Positions 24,385-32,933 of a stretch of DNA of 64,000 nt are shown one piece after another. How positions within the stretch are numbered: position 1 is the first letter of the stretch; each line of letters opens with the position of its first letter. The notes under the pieces are model-generated. The model saw nothing but the letters and a program-made list of their open reading frames with translations. It did not search any database and was not told the DNA's origin. Source of the DNA: Desulforamulus putei DSM 12395 (GTDB taxonomy: Bacteria; Bacillota; Desulfotomaculia; Desulfotomaculales; Desulfotomaculaceae); contig NZ_FQUY01000010.1 of assembly GCF_900129195.1 (NCBI RefSeq), forward strand, positions 1 to 64,000, written 5' to 3'. The position numbers and the translations under genes were made by a program.

Positions 24385-24498
24385 TTAATGATTTTCAACC
24401 ATCAGCTTCAGGCGGGTAAAAACTTCCTGATGTCCGGCAGACTCGAACAACGGCAGGTCCTGGTCGCGGTCGAATGGTGTGGTAGTTTTGTTATTCAT
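24385..24498 (-). CDS. Short ORF of 37 aa next to gene debris
   Basis: ATG at 24498 has a good RBS (CGGGAGG at 9 bases). The product begins MNNKTTTPFDRDQDLPLFES and ends LKLMVENH. It overlaps the end of an upstream reading frame by 8 bases, like a second gene in an operon whose first gene is now truncated. No recognised domain. It may be a leftover of a mobile segment near the tRNA. Confidence 0.35.
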   Translation of the reverse strand: MNNKTTTPFDRDQDLPLFESAGHQEVFTRLKLMVENH

Positions 24499-24664
24499 TG
24501 TGGACTACCTCCCGGGCAAAGGTCAGGGGATCCTCTTCCCAGGCCTGCCGCCGGCTTTTCTCGGCCGCGTCGAAGAAACTCAGTTGGGTCGCTTCTTCGT
24601 TCTTCCCCGGCTCCCGTACCCGGTCCGGCCCGACCCTGCGGTTGCGGGCCCGGGCTGCTATTGA
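24491..24664 (-). pseudogene. 3' fragment of a lost gene
   Basis: An open frame without any start codon, of higher GC than its surroundings. It reads like a genuine C-terminus (EEATQLSFFDAAEKSRRQAW, then EEDPLTFAREVVHNE), followed by a stop and an overlapping short ORF. The 5' part of the gene is absent: a stop lies at 24665. The product is not recognised. It lies 115 bases from the 3' end of tRNA-Pro, a usual place for remnants of integrated elements. Confidence 0.45.
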
Positions 24665-24778
24665 TCAAGCATCTTCTTAAAACTGAGAGGATTTTCTTTT
24701 TAAAAATCGGTTACTGTACCGTTTGCTGTACCAATGCAAAAAATTAAGGTCTGCATTTCTGCAAACCCTTGTACTTAC

Positions 24779-24855
24779 TGGTCGGAGCGACAGGAGTTGA
24801 ACCTGCGACCTCTACCACCCCAAGGTAGCGCTCTCCCAAACTGAGCTACGCCCCG
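24779..24855 (-). tRNA. tRNA-Pro (GGG)
   Basis: Complete cloverleaf with encoded CCA. Acceptor stem CGGGGCG / CGCTCCG (one G-U), D arm GCTCAGTTTGGGAGAGC, anticodon stem CTACC / GGTAG with loop TTGGGGT giving anticodon GGG, and T arm with GGTTCAACTCC. 77 bases. It decodes CCC and CCU and is the cognate of a CCC specifier suggested for the proBAC T-box in this window. Confidence 0.95.
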
Positions 24856-25000
24856 GTCTATACACTTGTCTTGCAGAGCAGCTTGCCCTGTCGACAAATG
24901 TTATTATAGCTAATGCCATATTAAAAGTCAACAGACAAATTATATATTTTTAAATTCTATTTTTGGCTGGCGAAAGTTGCTTTATGTCTAAAAAGCAATG

Positions 25001-25798
25001 TTAAATTCTTAGTTCGGGTGGCAAATCAAATTCCGCTACGATAATGGTGTGGTCGGAGGGCTTTTCTTTACGCCTGGGTTCCATGTCAATCCAAGCTTTG
25101 GTTGAGCGCTCGGCCAGGGGGGCGGTGGCCCAGATGTGGTCGATGCGCCAGCCCAGGTTTCGTTCCAGTCCTTTGGGGATGCGGTAGTCCCAGAAGGTGA
25201 ACTGGCCGCCCTCCGGTTGGTGGAGGCGGAATACGTCCTGGAAGCCCCACTCTTTCACATACTGCAGGGCCAAGTGTTCTTCCGGGTGAAAGCCCACTTT
25301 GCCCAGCAGTTGCTTAGGGTGGTGGACATCCTTTGGTTCCGGGGCTACGTTGAAGTCGCCCATCCAGAGAACCGGCTGGTCCGGGCAGAAGTTGCGGTCG
25401 AAGTAGTCCCGCAGGGCTTTGATCCAGGCAATCTTGTATTTAAATTTTTCACTATCCGGGGACTGTCCCTGGGGGATGTAAGTGTTGATGACAGGAATCC
25501 CTTTCACAGACACAGCCAGCAAACGGGCTTCTCCCGGTTCGGCGATGTCTCCCAGGTGGCTGTCTAGCAGAACCATTGGGTGGGGACTCAGGGTAGCAAC
25601 TCCGTTATAGGATTTTTGTCCTTTGTAGAGGGCGTGATAACCAGCTGGTTTGAAGTACTCTTCGGGAAAATCCGCATCCATCACCTTGGTCTCCTGGAGG
25701 CAGATGACATCCGGTTTGTTTTCCTGCAGCCATTCCAGCAGTATTTCTTTACGGCTGCGAATGGAATTTACATTAAAGCTGGCAACCTTAAAGTTCAT
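25001..25798 (-). CDS. xth: Exodeoxyribonuclease III
   Basis: 265 aa AP-endonuclease/3'-5' exonuclease of the EEP superfamily. Catalytic motifs: FNVNSIRSR at the N-terminus, LQETKV with the metal Glu (about residue 36), WMGDFNVAPEPKDV with Asp-Asn, and the terminal SDHTII with Asp-His. It acts in base-excision repair in the cytoplasm. RBS GGAAGGATC precedes ATG at 25798. Full length with a monocistronic appearance. Confidence 0.96.
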   Translation of the reverse strand: MNFKVASFNVNSIRSRKEILLEWLQENKPDVICLQETKVMDADFPEEYFKPAGYHALYKGQKSYNGVATLSPHPMVLLDSHLGDIAEPGEARLLAVSVKGIPVINTYIPQGQSPDSEKFKYKIAWIKALRDYFDRNFCPDQPVLWMGDFNVAPEPKDVHHPKQLLGKVGFHPEEHLALQYVKEWGFQDVFRLHQPEGGQFTFWDYRIPKGLERNLGWRIDHIWATAPLAERSTKAWIDMEPRRKEKPSDHTIIVAEFDLPPELRI

Positions 25799-25911
25799 GT
25801 TTGATCCTTCCTTGTTTGTTTTATGTTACAAGGATACTTCTCCTTTCAGGTTCTTAATACCTTCCTGTACTTTGACAGACTTCCGGTATCATAATCCCTT
25901 TCTTTAAAGAC

Positions 25912-25939
25912 ATAAAAAAATTGCGGGAGCCCCGCAATT
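25912..25939 (-). terminator. Terminator downstream of ppx and small ORF
   Basis: AATTGCGGG / CCCGCAATT, loop AGC. The minus strand continues into TTTTTTTATG. It ends the minus-strand transcript that contains ppx and the 39-aa ORF before xth. Confidence 0.8.
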
Positions 25940-25950
25940 GATTATCTTGG

Positions 25951-26070
25951 CTAAAATTCTTTAACCTCTTTCAGCACCGTTCTAACACACCAGGCCAGGA
26001 TGACAAACAAACAAAGAATCAACCACATCCGGAGGCATTCACCCCTCTCCTGTACCAAAACCTCACTCAT
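25951..26070 (-). CDS. Small membrane protein (39 aa)
   Basis: ATG at 26070. The product starts MSEVLVQERGECLRMWLILC, has one hydrophobic helix (WLILCLFVILAWCV) and an amphipathic tail VRTVLKEVKEF. It ends just before the terminator, as a real last gene would. The RBS is weak (AGGGAATG, 12 bases upstream), so it may be translated poorly or not at all. The function is unknown. Confidence 0.4.
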   Translation of the reverse strand: MSEVLVQERGECLRMWLILCLFVILAWCVRTVLKEVKEF

Positions 26071-26306
26071 GGTCAGTTAATCATTCCCTGAACGGCCGTA
26101 CTCGTTGCCTGTTTCCTCATATCGTCCAGTGACCGGTTGTTTCGCCGGTTTCTGGTTTATATTTACGGAAACGCAGTCTTCGTTAAGAGGTTTTTTCTAA
26201 TTGATCTCCTCATGAGTGGTATTTTCGGCATTCCCCTACCATTATCATATTCAGGGGGTTGCTTTTCTATATCTGCTTCCGTATTATCTTGTTCTGCCGC
26301 TCATGT

Positions 26307-27824
26307 TTATTCCTTGGGAAATTTAAATTTTATCCCAAAAACTTTATTAAAGTTGGTCACTTTTTTATAGAGCTCCCGGATTTCCAAATCTGCGTTTTCA
26401 GTGGTAACACAATCAATTTGTACCTCTTTTTCCTTGATGGTGCAAATGACATCCTGCACCACACCTGCCTCGGTGCGGTCCAAATTTTCCGCCATACGAA
26501 TAAAGACGCCCAACCTGCGGACCAGATTGCCGTCCTGGGGAAACAGTATATCGGAATGCTGCTGAAGTTTAAATTTAAGATCCATCTTGTCATGACAGGC
26601 CGCCACCAGGGATACCAATACCAATTCCCGATGGGAAAGCCCGTTGAGCCGGGCGTTCAACAGTACATACATGGTATGTTTGTGATGGTTGTAGTAGCTG
26701 ACCACATTCCCCACATCGTGTAGCAGGGCTGCAATGCGAAGAATTTTACGTTCCCAGAGGCCGTAACCGTGCAGCGGCTGCAGTTGGTCAAACAAAGAAA
26801 GGGAAAGTTTGGCCACGTGCTCTGCATGATACCGTCGAACCTGATAGAGATCCATAAAGTTTTGCACGCTATGTTCGGTTACATTGTCTACCACGGGATA
26901 GGGCCAATTCTTGAACAGGTATTCGTAGAAAACGCCCTCCCTCAGCCCTGCGCCGCTGATACGAATACCCGGCGCCCCTGTGTAATCCAGCAGTTTGGAA
27001 ATTGCTGCCACACCGCCTAAAATGATGTCCGCCCTTTCTTTGGACAGACCCGGAACAGCCTTGCGCTCTTCCACTGTTGTGTTTTGCAGGTGCTGATAAA
27101 TTTCCTTGACTCGTTCAGCATGGATCCTATAGTTGTGCAATAAGTTGAGACTGTAACGGGTACGTTTCCGGTCGATACGCCCCAGGTTCCGTATGGTGCC
27201 GCCAATCCCGATGATTTCTAAACCACGGGCGGACTCCAGCCAGGGAATGGTAGAAAATTGATCTTTCAAATACTTCTCCAATTGTTTGATTTCAGCGGGT
27301 TGGGGTGCGGGTGAAGGCAAGAAGTTTTCCGTGAGATTGACAGCGCCAAATGGGAGGCTTGCCCAGTGCACAATTTTTCTGTCCCGGCATAAAATCAACT
27401 CTGTGCTGCCACCGCCGATATCAACAAGCAAGGCATCGTTAAACTCCATGCTGTTAACAACACCCAGATATTCATAGCGGGCTTCCTCTTCTTCCGAAAG
27501 GATCCGGAAGTATACTCCGGTCTCCTTCATAATGGTTTCCAGTACCTCACCGCCGTTCACCGCGTTGCGAATGGCGGCGGTGGCAACACCATGCACGCTG
27601 TCAGCCCTGTTGGCCCGGCAAAACTTCTGAAACAGTTTTATTGTTTGAACGGCCCTATCAACGGCCGGCCCTTTGATAACCCTTTCGGGCCCCATGTTCT
27701 CACCGATTCTGGCGGTTTCCTTTATCTCGTCCAGCAGTTTATAGGAACCGTTCTCATCGATCTTCATCAAAATCAGTCGTATCGAGTTGGAGCCCAGATC
27801 GATAATCCCAATGTTTCTTGACAT
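26307..27824 (-). CDS. ppx: Exopolyphosphatase / guanosine pentaphosphatase (Ppx/GppA)
   Basis: 505 aa. The actin-like phosphatase domain carries IIDLGSNSIRLI (residues 6-17), the catalytic stretch LSEEEEARYEYLG, and VDIGGGSTELIL. The C-terminal half is an HD-type domain with LLHDVGNVVSYYNHHKH (His and Asp ligands). It hydrolyses polyphosphate and/or pppGpp. The two-domain form of about 500 residues is usual. RBS AGGAGG precedes ATG. About 240 bases between ppx and the 39-aa ORF contain coding-like but frame-broken text. Confidence 0.93.
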   Translation of the reverse strand: MSRNIGIIDLGSNSIRLILMKIDENGSYKLLDEIKETARIGENMGPERVIKGPAVDRAVQTIKLFQKFCRANRADSVHGVATAAIRNAVNGGEVLETIMKETGVYFRILSEEEEARYEYLGVVNSMEFNDALLVDIGGGSTELILCRDRKIVHWASLPFGAVNLTENFLPSPAPQPAEIKQLEKYLKDQFSTIPWLESARGLEIIGIGGTIRNLGRIDRKRTRYSLNLLHNYRIHAERVKEIYQHLQNTTVEERKAVPGLSKERADIILGGVAAISKLLDYTGAPGIRISGAGLREGVFYEYLFKNWPYPVVDNVTEHSVQNFMDLYQVRRYHAEHVAKLSLSLFDQLQPLHGYGLWERKILRIAALLHDVGNVVSYYNHHKHTMYVLLNARLNGLSHRELVLVSLVAACHDKMDLKFKLQQHSDILFPQDGNLVRRLGVFIRMAENLDRTEAGVVQDVICTIKEKEVQIDCVTTENADLEIRELYKKVTNFNKVFGIKFKFPKE

Positions 27825-27959
27825 AAATTCCTCCTATACGACAAATATTGACATTGCATTTCTTAAATTTGTTACCAAATCCCTTAAGGTTTTACTTTCT
27901 ATTCTAACAGATTCTCCGAGGAGGTGCCACAGGATTCCTTTTTTATCCAACCAACGGTT

Positions 27960-28007
27960 ATTAAAAGACATGAAGGCCACCTGCCGGTGGCCTTCATGTC
28001 TTTTAAT
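27960..28007 (-). terminator. Long perfect terminator hairpin at the end of the VanW gene
   Basis: 22-bp perfect stem ATTAAAAGACATGAAGGCC.. (27960-27981) with its complement at 27986-28007, loop TGCC. The minus strand runs out through CTTTTAAT. The VanW stop codon at 28003-28005 is inside the stem, so termination and translation end are merged. Confidence 0.85.
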
Positions 28008-29448
28008 ATTCAGTTTCGACAATATTGTTCCGGGGTTGATTGGGTTGAGTTTGTAAATTGGCCTTTGCATCTTGAGGCTTTTCTTCTTCATTTTTCCGCC
28101 CGACTTTAACAACTTTAGGCCGCGGGTGATAATAACTGTCCGGCAATGCTTCCTTCTTGATCACGGCGCCGTTCTCCTTAATGATTCTTTCCGCCTTGGC
28201 CCGGAAACCTGCATAGGCCGGTGAAACTAACACTTCCTCATCCGGCTGCAGGGTGGGATCAAATTCTTTAATAACCTGGTCCGGCACAATGGTCTCGGTA
28301 ACCCAGCTGCGCACAACAACGTCTTTCTTGATTGCGGTGTCACCGTAAACTTGAACGGTAATAGAACCACTTCTAACGACGGTTCGCAAGTATACATGTC
28401 CGGGCAGCGTATTTTTAAATCTAAAATCTAGCTGGTTCCAGGCCACCGCTGCATCCCGTCCCAATGGAACATAACCGATGGCAAGGGAGTGGTTATGGCG
28501 TTCCACAGGGGTTAAATTGGCTAGCAGGACAGCATTGTACAGTGTGGTGGAAACCTGGCAAATCCCGCCTCCTAAAGCTTCTTCGAATTTATTGGCCACA
28601 ATCACTGCCGCCGGGCGATAGCCGGCTTTACTTGTCCGTTCTCCCACGATTTTGTTAAAAGAAAATTCCTGGCCCGGTGCCAGTATGACGCCGTTGATTC
28701 GGTTGGCAGCGGTCCGAATATTGACGGTCCGGTCTATGTTCTTGGCATCAAAATGGGTGGTGAACTCTCCTATTTTGCCATTTATTCTCAACCTCTCAAT
28801 ATCCGCCAGGGTTTTCCCAGCCTTTAGCTCATCCACTTTGAGGTTTAGTTGAATATTTGCCTGACGAATGTCGGTATTAAGAAGTTCTGTATAAGCCTGA
28901 TCCAGATTTACCTTAAGACCTTTTTGGTCGGGTACCATGATTACTCGCCCGTCGTCTGAAATCACAAGTTTTGCATCGATGGCTGGTCGCTCAATGGCCC
29001 GTACAACGGGGGCCAGGGCGGAAGCCAATTGTTCCTTGTTCAATCCTATGGAAAGGGTGATTTCTCTTTTTACCGGGTGAAAGTATGCTTGTATATGTCT
29101 CAACAAGAAATTGACATCATTTTGTAAGGCCTGGTTCAGAACATCCTCAACGTTTACCGTAAAGCCAAGTTCCTTTAGCGTCATGGGCCAGGATTTGTCC
29201 TGATATCTCAGCTGTATTTGCTTATTCATCAAGGCCTGTTCAAGTTCATTTAACTTCTCCGTAGCCTGCTGCCTTTCCAGGTTTGACAGCTCAATACCCT
29301 CGACAAAAACCCCGGGTGGGACACGCTTTGCCTCGGCGCTCCGCAGTTGGAAAGTCAAGCCGCAGAATACTGCGCCTGTCAGTGAAGCAGCAATACCCAG
29401 GAAAATCGCCAGGAACAGTAACCTGGATCCGTTACCCTTTTTGGCCAA
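28003..29448 (-). CDS. VanW-family cell-surface protein with peptidoglycan-binding-like repeats
   Basis: 481 aa from the TTG at 29448, chosen for GAAGGAAGG 8 bases upstream. It has an N-terminal signal anchor (LLFLAIFLGIAASLTGAVFCGL), a repeat region with GVFVEGIELSNLERQQATEKL typical of the PG_binding_4 domain, and the VanW block TFNFIVGERTSKAGY-like segment (FSFNKIVGERTSKAGYRPA) followed by LGGGICQVSTTLYNAVLLA. A G5-like tail follows (ETIVPDQVIKEFDPTLQPDEEV). It is probably exported and cell-wall associated. The precise function of VanW proteins is not established. Confidence 0.9.
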   Translation of the reverse strand: MAKKGNGSRLLFLAIFLGIAASLTGAVFCGLTFQLRSAEAKRVPPGVFVEGIELSNLERQQATEKLNELEQALMNKQIQLRYQDKSWPMTLKELGFTVNVEDVLNQALQNDVNFLLRHIQAYFHPVKREITLSIGLNKEQLASALAPVVRAIERPAIDAKLVISDDGRVIMVPDQKGLKVNLDQAYTELLNTDIRQANIQLNLKVDELKAGKTLADIERLRINGKIGEFTTHFDAKNIDRTVNIRTAANRINGVILAPGQEFSFNKIVGERTSKAGYRPAAVIVANKFEEALGGGICQVSTTLYNAVLLANLTPVERHNHSLAIGYVPLGRDAAVAWNQLDFRFKNTLPGHVYLRTVVRSGSITVQVYGDTAIKKDVVVRSWVTETIVPDQVIKEFDPTLQPDEEVLVSPAYAGFRAKAERIIKENGAVIKKEALPDSYYHPRPKVVKVGRKNEEEKPQDAKANLQTQPNQPRNNIVETEY

Positions 29449-29500
29449 ATTAAAAACCTTCCTTCTCTGACAAATTAATATGATCCAAGCAATAAGACGC

Positions 29501-29530
29501 AAAAAAAGACAAAAGGTTTCTTTGTCTTTT
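29501..29530 (-). terminator. Hairpin with U-run just upstream of the VanW gene
   Basis: Minus strand AAAAGACAAA / TTTGTCTTTT, loop GAAACCT, ending in a run of seven T. It lies about 55 bases before the VanW start. No minus-strand gene precedes it for over 2 kb, so it is either a leader attenuator or the end of an unannotated short transcript. Confidence 0.55.
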
Positions 29531-29681
29531 AAATTAATACAATTTTTCAGTTCTGTTTAGTCCCTTTATCCTTTCCTCTGGCAATGAAAATAGATTAAGC
29601 AATAACTGGCAGCAGAATAAAAACTTGTTAGAGTAATCTTCTTTACGGGATACAAAATACTTTATAAGGAGGGATTTGTGA

Positions 29682-29813
29682 ATGGCAAAGGAAAAACCAA
29701 ATACAAAAACAAGTAATAAAAACAGGGGACAGGTTTTGTGTGAACTGCCTGCCCCCTGTTTTATTCGTTTTTTAGGCCAATCTGCGCTGGTGGTAACACC
29801 CGATAAAGGATAG
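29682..29813 (+). CDS. Possible short ORF (43 aa) interrupted by a terminator-like hairpin
   Basis: AAGGAGGG at 29666-29673 is a strong RBS. From ATG 29682 a 43-aa frame begins MAKEKPNTKTSNKNRGQVLC. From GTG 29678, in another frame, a 12-codon peptide ends at 29716, just before a hairpin. The short lysine-rich peptide followed directly by a terminator looks the more natural unit. Either could be a tiny gene, or a leader for the transporter downstream. Confidence 0.3.
   Translation: MAKEKPNTKTSNKNRGQVLCELPAPCFIRFLGQSALVVTPDKG
29721..29773 (+). terminator. Terminator after the short ORF
   Basis: AACAGGGG...CAGG pairs with CCTG..CCCCTGTT (29748-29760), followed by TTATTCGTTTTTT. The remaining 150 bases to the transporter gene hold only its RBS. 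Confidence 0.7.
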
Positions 29814-29930
29814 GTTTATAAGGATATCTTTATAGGGTTTATCATCATGAATTATTTCCAATTTAAAAATAATTCCATTAGACTTAGAAAGGAGATTCTG
29901 AATAGAACAAATTGTTAGGAGATGGTTATT

Positions 29931-30953
29931 ATGCAAGAAAATGCTTTACTTAACAGCAACCAACAAAGAAAAATTCGGGGTGAAATCCGGGGGCTTGTTC
30001 TGGCAGTAGTGATGGGGGTGCTTGCTCACAACATCGTGAGTCTCCCTCTTTTATCAATACCTGGTCCCTTAATTATTGCAATTATAGTGGGGATAACATG
30101 GCGGGCCCTGATGGGAATACCTGCTCATGCCAGTGCCGGTATAAGATTGGCTAGTAAAAAACTTCTACAACTGGGAATTATTTTAATGGGTGTACGACTT
30201 AATCTGAATGCTATCTTCACTGCGGCTCCACAAATAATTCTTCTTGATGTCTCAGTTATTGTTTTAGCTATTGGTATTATTTATTATTTGGGGAGAATAT
30301 ATCGTGTTGAGAAAAAACTTGCCTTATTAACGGCGGTAGGAACTGGGATTTGCGGTGCAGCCGCCATTGCCGCCATTGCACCAACGATTAAATCCGATGA
30401 GGATGAAACGGTAGTATCGGTAGCAACGGTTGCCATCCTGGGAACCTTTGGGAGTATTATTTACATTTTGTTACAGCCTTATTTAGGTTTGAGTTTAAAA
30501 GAATATGGGATCTTTGCCGGAGCAACCCTTCATGAGGTGGCCCATGTAGTAGCAGCTTCTCAACCTTTTGGTAGTGCAGCTGCAGATATGGCTATCTTGA
30601 CGAAACTTGGCCGGGTGGCAATGATTGTTCCTGTTACTCTAGTAACTAGTTTTTGGTTCAACTTGCGTAACAAAGAAAAGAGTGGAATAAATGAGATTAC
30701 AATTCCCTGGTTTATCTTTGGTTTTATTGCTATGAGTTGTCTTAATACTGTTGGTATAATAGATAGAAAACTTGTTTCACTTATGTTGCAGGCCAGCGCT
30801 GTAATTTTGACTGTAGCTATGGCAGGTATGGGGCTTAGCGTCAATTTAAAAATGTTTAAACGAATGGGACAAAAGGCATTTCTTATTGGAATAATTGGTT
30901 CTGTTATTATTTCAATTGCTGGTTTTTTAGCCATCCGCATAATTAGTTTTTAG
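29931..30953 (+). CDS. YeiH-family putative sulfate/sulfite exporter
   Basis: 340 aa from the ATG at 29931; an earlier ATG at 29922 lies directly on the RBS AGGAG. About ten hydrophobic helices, with the family block GTGICGAAAIAAIAPTIKSDEDE (near residue 140) and ATLHEVAHVVAA (near 195). UPF0324/YeiH proteins are polytopic membrane proteins thought to move sulfur compounds such as sulfite, or taurine-related anions. It is followed 12 bases later by a LysR regulator, a pairing seen in several bacteria (CysL/YeiE types). The substrate is inferred. Confidence 0.88.
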   Translation: MQENALLNSNQQRKIRGEIRGLVLAVVMGVLAHNIVSLPLLSIPGPLIIAIIVGITWRALMGIPAHASAGIRLASKKLLQLGIILMGVRLNLNAIFTAAPQIILLDVSVIVLAIGIIYYLGRIYRVEKKLALLTAVGTGICGAAAIAAIAPTIKSDEDETVVSVATVAILGTFGSIIYILLQPYLGLSLKEYGIFAGATLHEVAHVVAASQPFGSAAADMAILTKLGRVAMIVPVTLVTSFWFNLRNKEKSGINEITIPWFIFGFIAMSCLNTVGIIDRKLVSLMLQASAVILTVAMAGMGLSVNLKMFKRMGQKAFLIGIIGSVIISIAGFLAIRIISF

Positions 30954-30965
30954 GAGGAATCGTAT

Positions 30966-31874
30966 TTGAGTTTGTACCAATTCCGGATTTTTAAGACAGT
31001 GGCAGACAAAAAAAGTTTTTCAGGGGCTGCACAGGCCCTTTTTATTTCTCAACCGGCAGTCAGCATGCACATTAAGTCCTTGGAGGACCATTTTGGCACC
31101 AAATTGTTCGAGCGTAACACCCAGCAGGTAACGATTACAGAAGCTGGCCGAATCTTGTATCAATATGTGGACAAGATATTATCCTTAATGGATGCGGCAG
31201 AAAAAGATATCGCAAGATTTACCGGCAGTATCCAGGGACCATTATCACTGGGGGCAAGTTTTACGTTAGGGGAATACGTTATACCAAAAATACTGGGGGC
31301 ATTTAATGAACAACATCCTCAGGTAAAAGCCTTACTCCAGGTGACAAACACAGAACATGTCGTGAGTATGGTAGTGAAGCAAGAGCTAGATTTGGGACTG
31401 GTGGAAAACCGGGTGGAAAATTTGGAATTGACCGTAAAACCTTTCCTGCATGACGAACTCATTGTTGTGATACCAAAGGACCATCCACTGGCTCAACAAC
31501 AGGTTATTTCATTAGATGAACTTGTAGCCTTACCCTTGGTTCTAAGGGAGCAAGGATCTGGAACCAGGAGGATTACTGAAGAGCGACTGGAAGAGGAGGG
31601 AGTAGACCCGTCTTTCTTGAATGTGGTAATGGAATTAGGAAGTACAGAAGCAGTAAAGGCGGCTGTGGAAGCGGGGTTTGGAACAACGATTATTTCCAAA
31701 TGGGCGGTACAAAAGGAATTAAAGCTGGGAACCCTTGTCCCTGTTAAAATAAAAGATTTATCTTTATTTCGTCAGTTTTATCTAATTTATCACAAAGGAA
31801 AATTTCAATCCCCGGCGATGGAGGAGTTTATTGCTTTTCTCATTTCCTTTTGCTCCATGGGGGTTAGACAATAG
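30966..31874 (+). CDS. LysR-family regulator (CysL/YeiE-like)
   Basis: 302 aa, TTG start after GGAGGAATCGTA. Helix-turn-helix at residues 16-46 (KSFSGAAQALFISQPAVSMHIKSLE), then the LysR effector domain (GPLSLGASFTLGEYVIPKILGAF onward, residues 90-300). It is probably the regulator of the adjacent YeiH-type exporter, with which it shares a transcript. The co-inducer is unknown. The close linkage resembles the YeiE-YeiH pair that responds to sulfite in enterobacteria. Confidence 0.88.
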   Translation: MSLYQFRIFKTVADKKSFSGAAQALFISQPAVSMHIKSLEDHFGTKLFERNTQQVTITEAGRILYQYVDKILSLMDAAEKDIARFTGSIQGPLSLGASFTLGEYVIPKILGAFNEQHPQVKALLQVTNTEHVVSMVVKQELDLGLVENRVENLELTVKPFLHDELIVVIPKDHPLAQQQVISLDELVALPLVLREQGSGTRRITEERLEEEGVDPSFLNVVMELGSTEAVKAAVEAGFGTTIISKWAVQKELKLGTLVPVKIKDLSLFRQFYLIYHKGKFQSPAMEEFIAFLISFCSMGVRQ

Positions 31875-32044
31875 TAATGTTAAAAAAGTATACCTTTCAT
31901 ATGAACATTCTTGACTCCTTTGATTTTGCGGACCCGTACGGGAAGTGGTTATTACCGTCGATGGCAAGATGCGGTAAAGGAATCAAAGTCAGCGTCGGTG
32001 GGCAAAAAATCATGCTAAACCAGTAAAACCGACAATAAATGTAG

Positions 32045-32089
32045 AAAAGCCGTCTCATGCTTTAAGAATCTAAGCAGGAGACGGCTTTT
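32045..32089 (+). terminator. Terminator downstream of the LysR gene; rest of gap empty
   Basis: AAAAGCCGTCTC / GAGACGGCTTTT around a 21-base loop, with a further AAGC/GCTT-like inner pairing. It can serve the plus-strand LysR transcript and the convergent 32208 gene. The other ~290 bases of the 31875-32207 gap hold no gene I can support; a short frame near 31930-31975 (VREVVITVDGKM) may be debris. Confidence 0.65.
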
Positions 32090-32207
32090 GTGGTCAGTCC
32101 TAAACCACCTGCTTCTGGTTAAAAGGCCGTTGCTGACCGCCAAATATAGAAATATCCTTCTCGCCCTAGCTACAATTTCACAAAGTAAAGCCTGACCCTA
32201 TTGTTTA

Positions 32208-32765
32208 TTAGTGATGTTCAAATTCTCTGGGCTTACAAATAATTTCTTTAATTTTTGTATCAAAGATATATTGGGAGTGGGCCGGAACCATAACAACGGC
32301 CGTATCTGCTCCTCTGCCGCTTCCCGCCACCACCACAATTTCTTCTCCGTGAGGTATCAAGCCGGCATCAAGGGCCATGCCCGCTACCTCAACACAGACT
32401 TTGACACCCTGTCCAAACATTCTTAATGTATACGCCATAATTTCTGAAGGGTAAATTCCTTGGAACTTATAGCGAAGGGCCCGGTCCAAACCGGCCATCA
32501 GATGGGTGGTTGCCAGAACCTCTATGCCTGCCTGCTGCAACCGCTGCCTGGCTTCCGGCTTCATGGTTAACTTACCCGGTTCTTTAAAACCGGCCTGGTA
32601 GGTTACACAGACCACTTTTTTACCGCAGTCGATGAATTTTTCCGCAGTGGTCCCTGTGCTGGAGGCCACCACAATGTAGTTAATTCCTCTTTCCCTGGCA
32701 TATTGAAGGGCCGCCTCTATGGTTGCTTCGGTATTTTCTTTTCCTTCCTTGTCCCAGTAAACCAA
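32208..32765 (-). CDS. Pyruvate kinase C-terminal-domain-like protein
   Basis: 185 aa. This is a stand-alone alpha/beta domain like the C-terminal (regulatory) domain of pyruvate kinase: TIEAALQYARERGINYIVVASSTGTTAEKF, with the S-T-G-T phosphate loop (residues 35-39), VVCVTYQAGF, and the final segment EEIVVVAGSGRGADTAVVMVPA. The catalytic TIM barrel is absent, so it is not a kinase. Such single domains are common in clostridia and archaea without a settled function. Start ATG 32765; the weak RBS GGGAAGTGAT lies upstream. Confidence 0.85.
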   Translation of the reverse strand: MVYWDKEGKENTEATIEAALQYARERGINYIVVASSTGTTAEKFIDCGKKVVCVTYQAGFKEPGKLTMKPEARQRLQQAGIEVLATTHLMAGLDRALRYKFQGIYPSEIMAYTLRMFGQGVKVCVEVAGMALDAGLIPHGEEIVVVAGSGRGADTAVVMVPAHSQYIFDTKIKEIICKPREFEHH

Positions 32766-32933
32766 AATATATCACTTCCCTTTAAACGAATGTTCTTTTT
32801 ATTACCATATCAAATCTTAAGAGTTTGAAACAAGTATCAACATAAATTATCATAATTTTTTAAATTCCATGGTAGGAAAACCAGGGGTTCATAGAGAATA
32901 AATGCGACAGTGTCTGAATAGGAGGTTGGAACA

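Noticed and set aside
24388-24747. A 119-aa plus-strand frame across the debris near the tRNA
   Set aside because: No RBS, Arg/Pro-rich text without domain pattern, and the minus strand shows the more protein-like reading.
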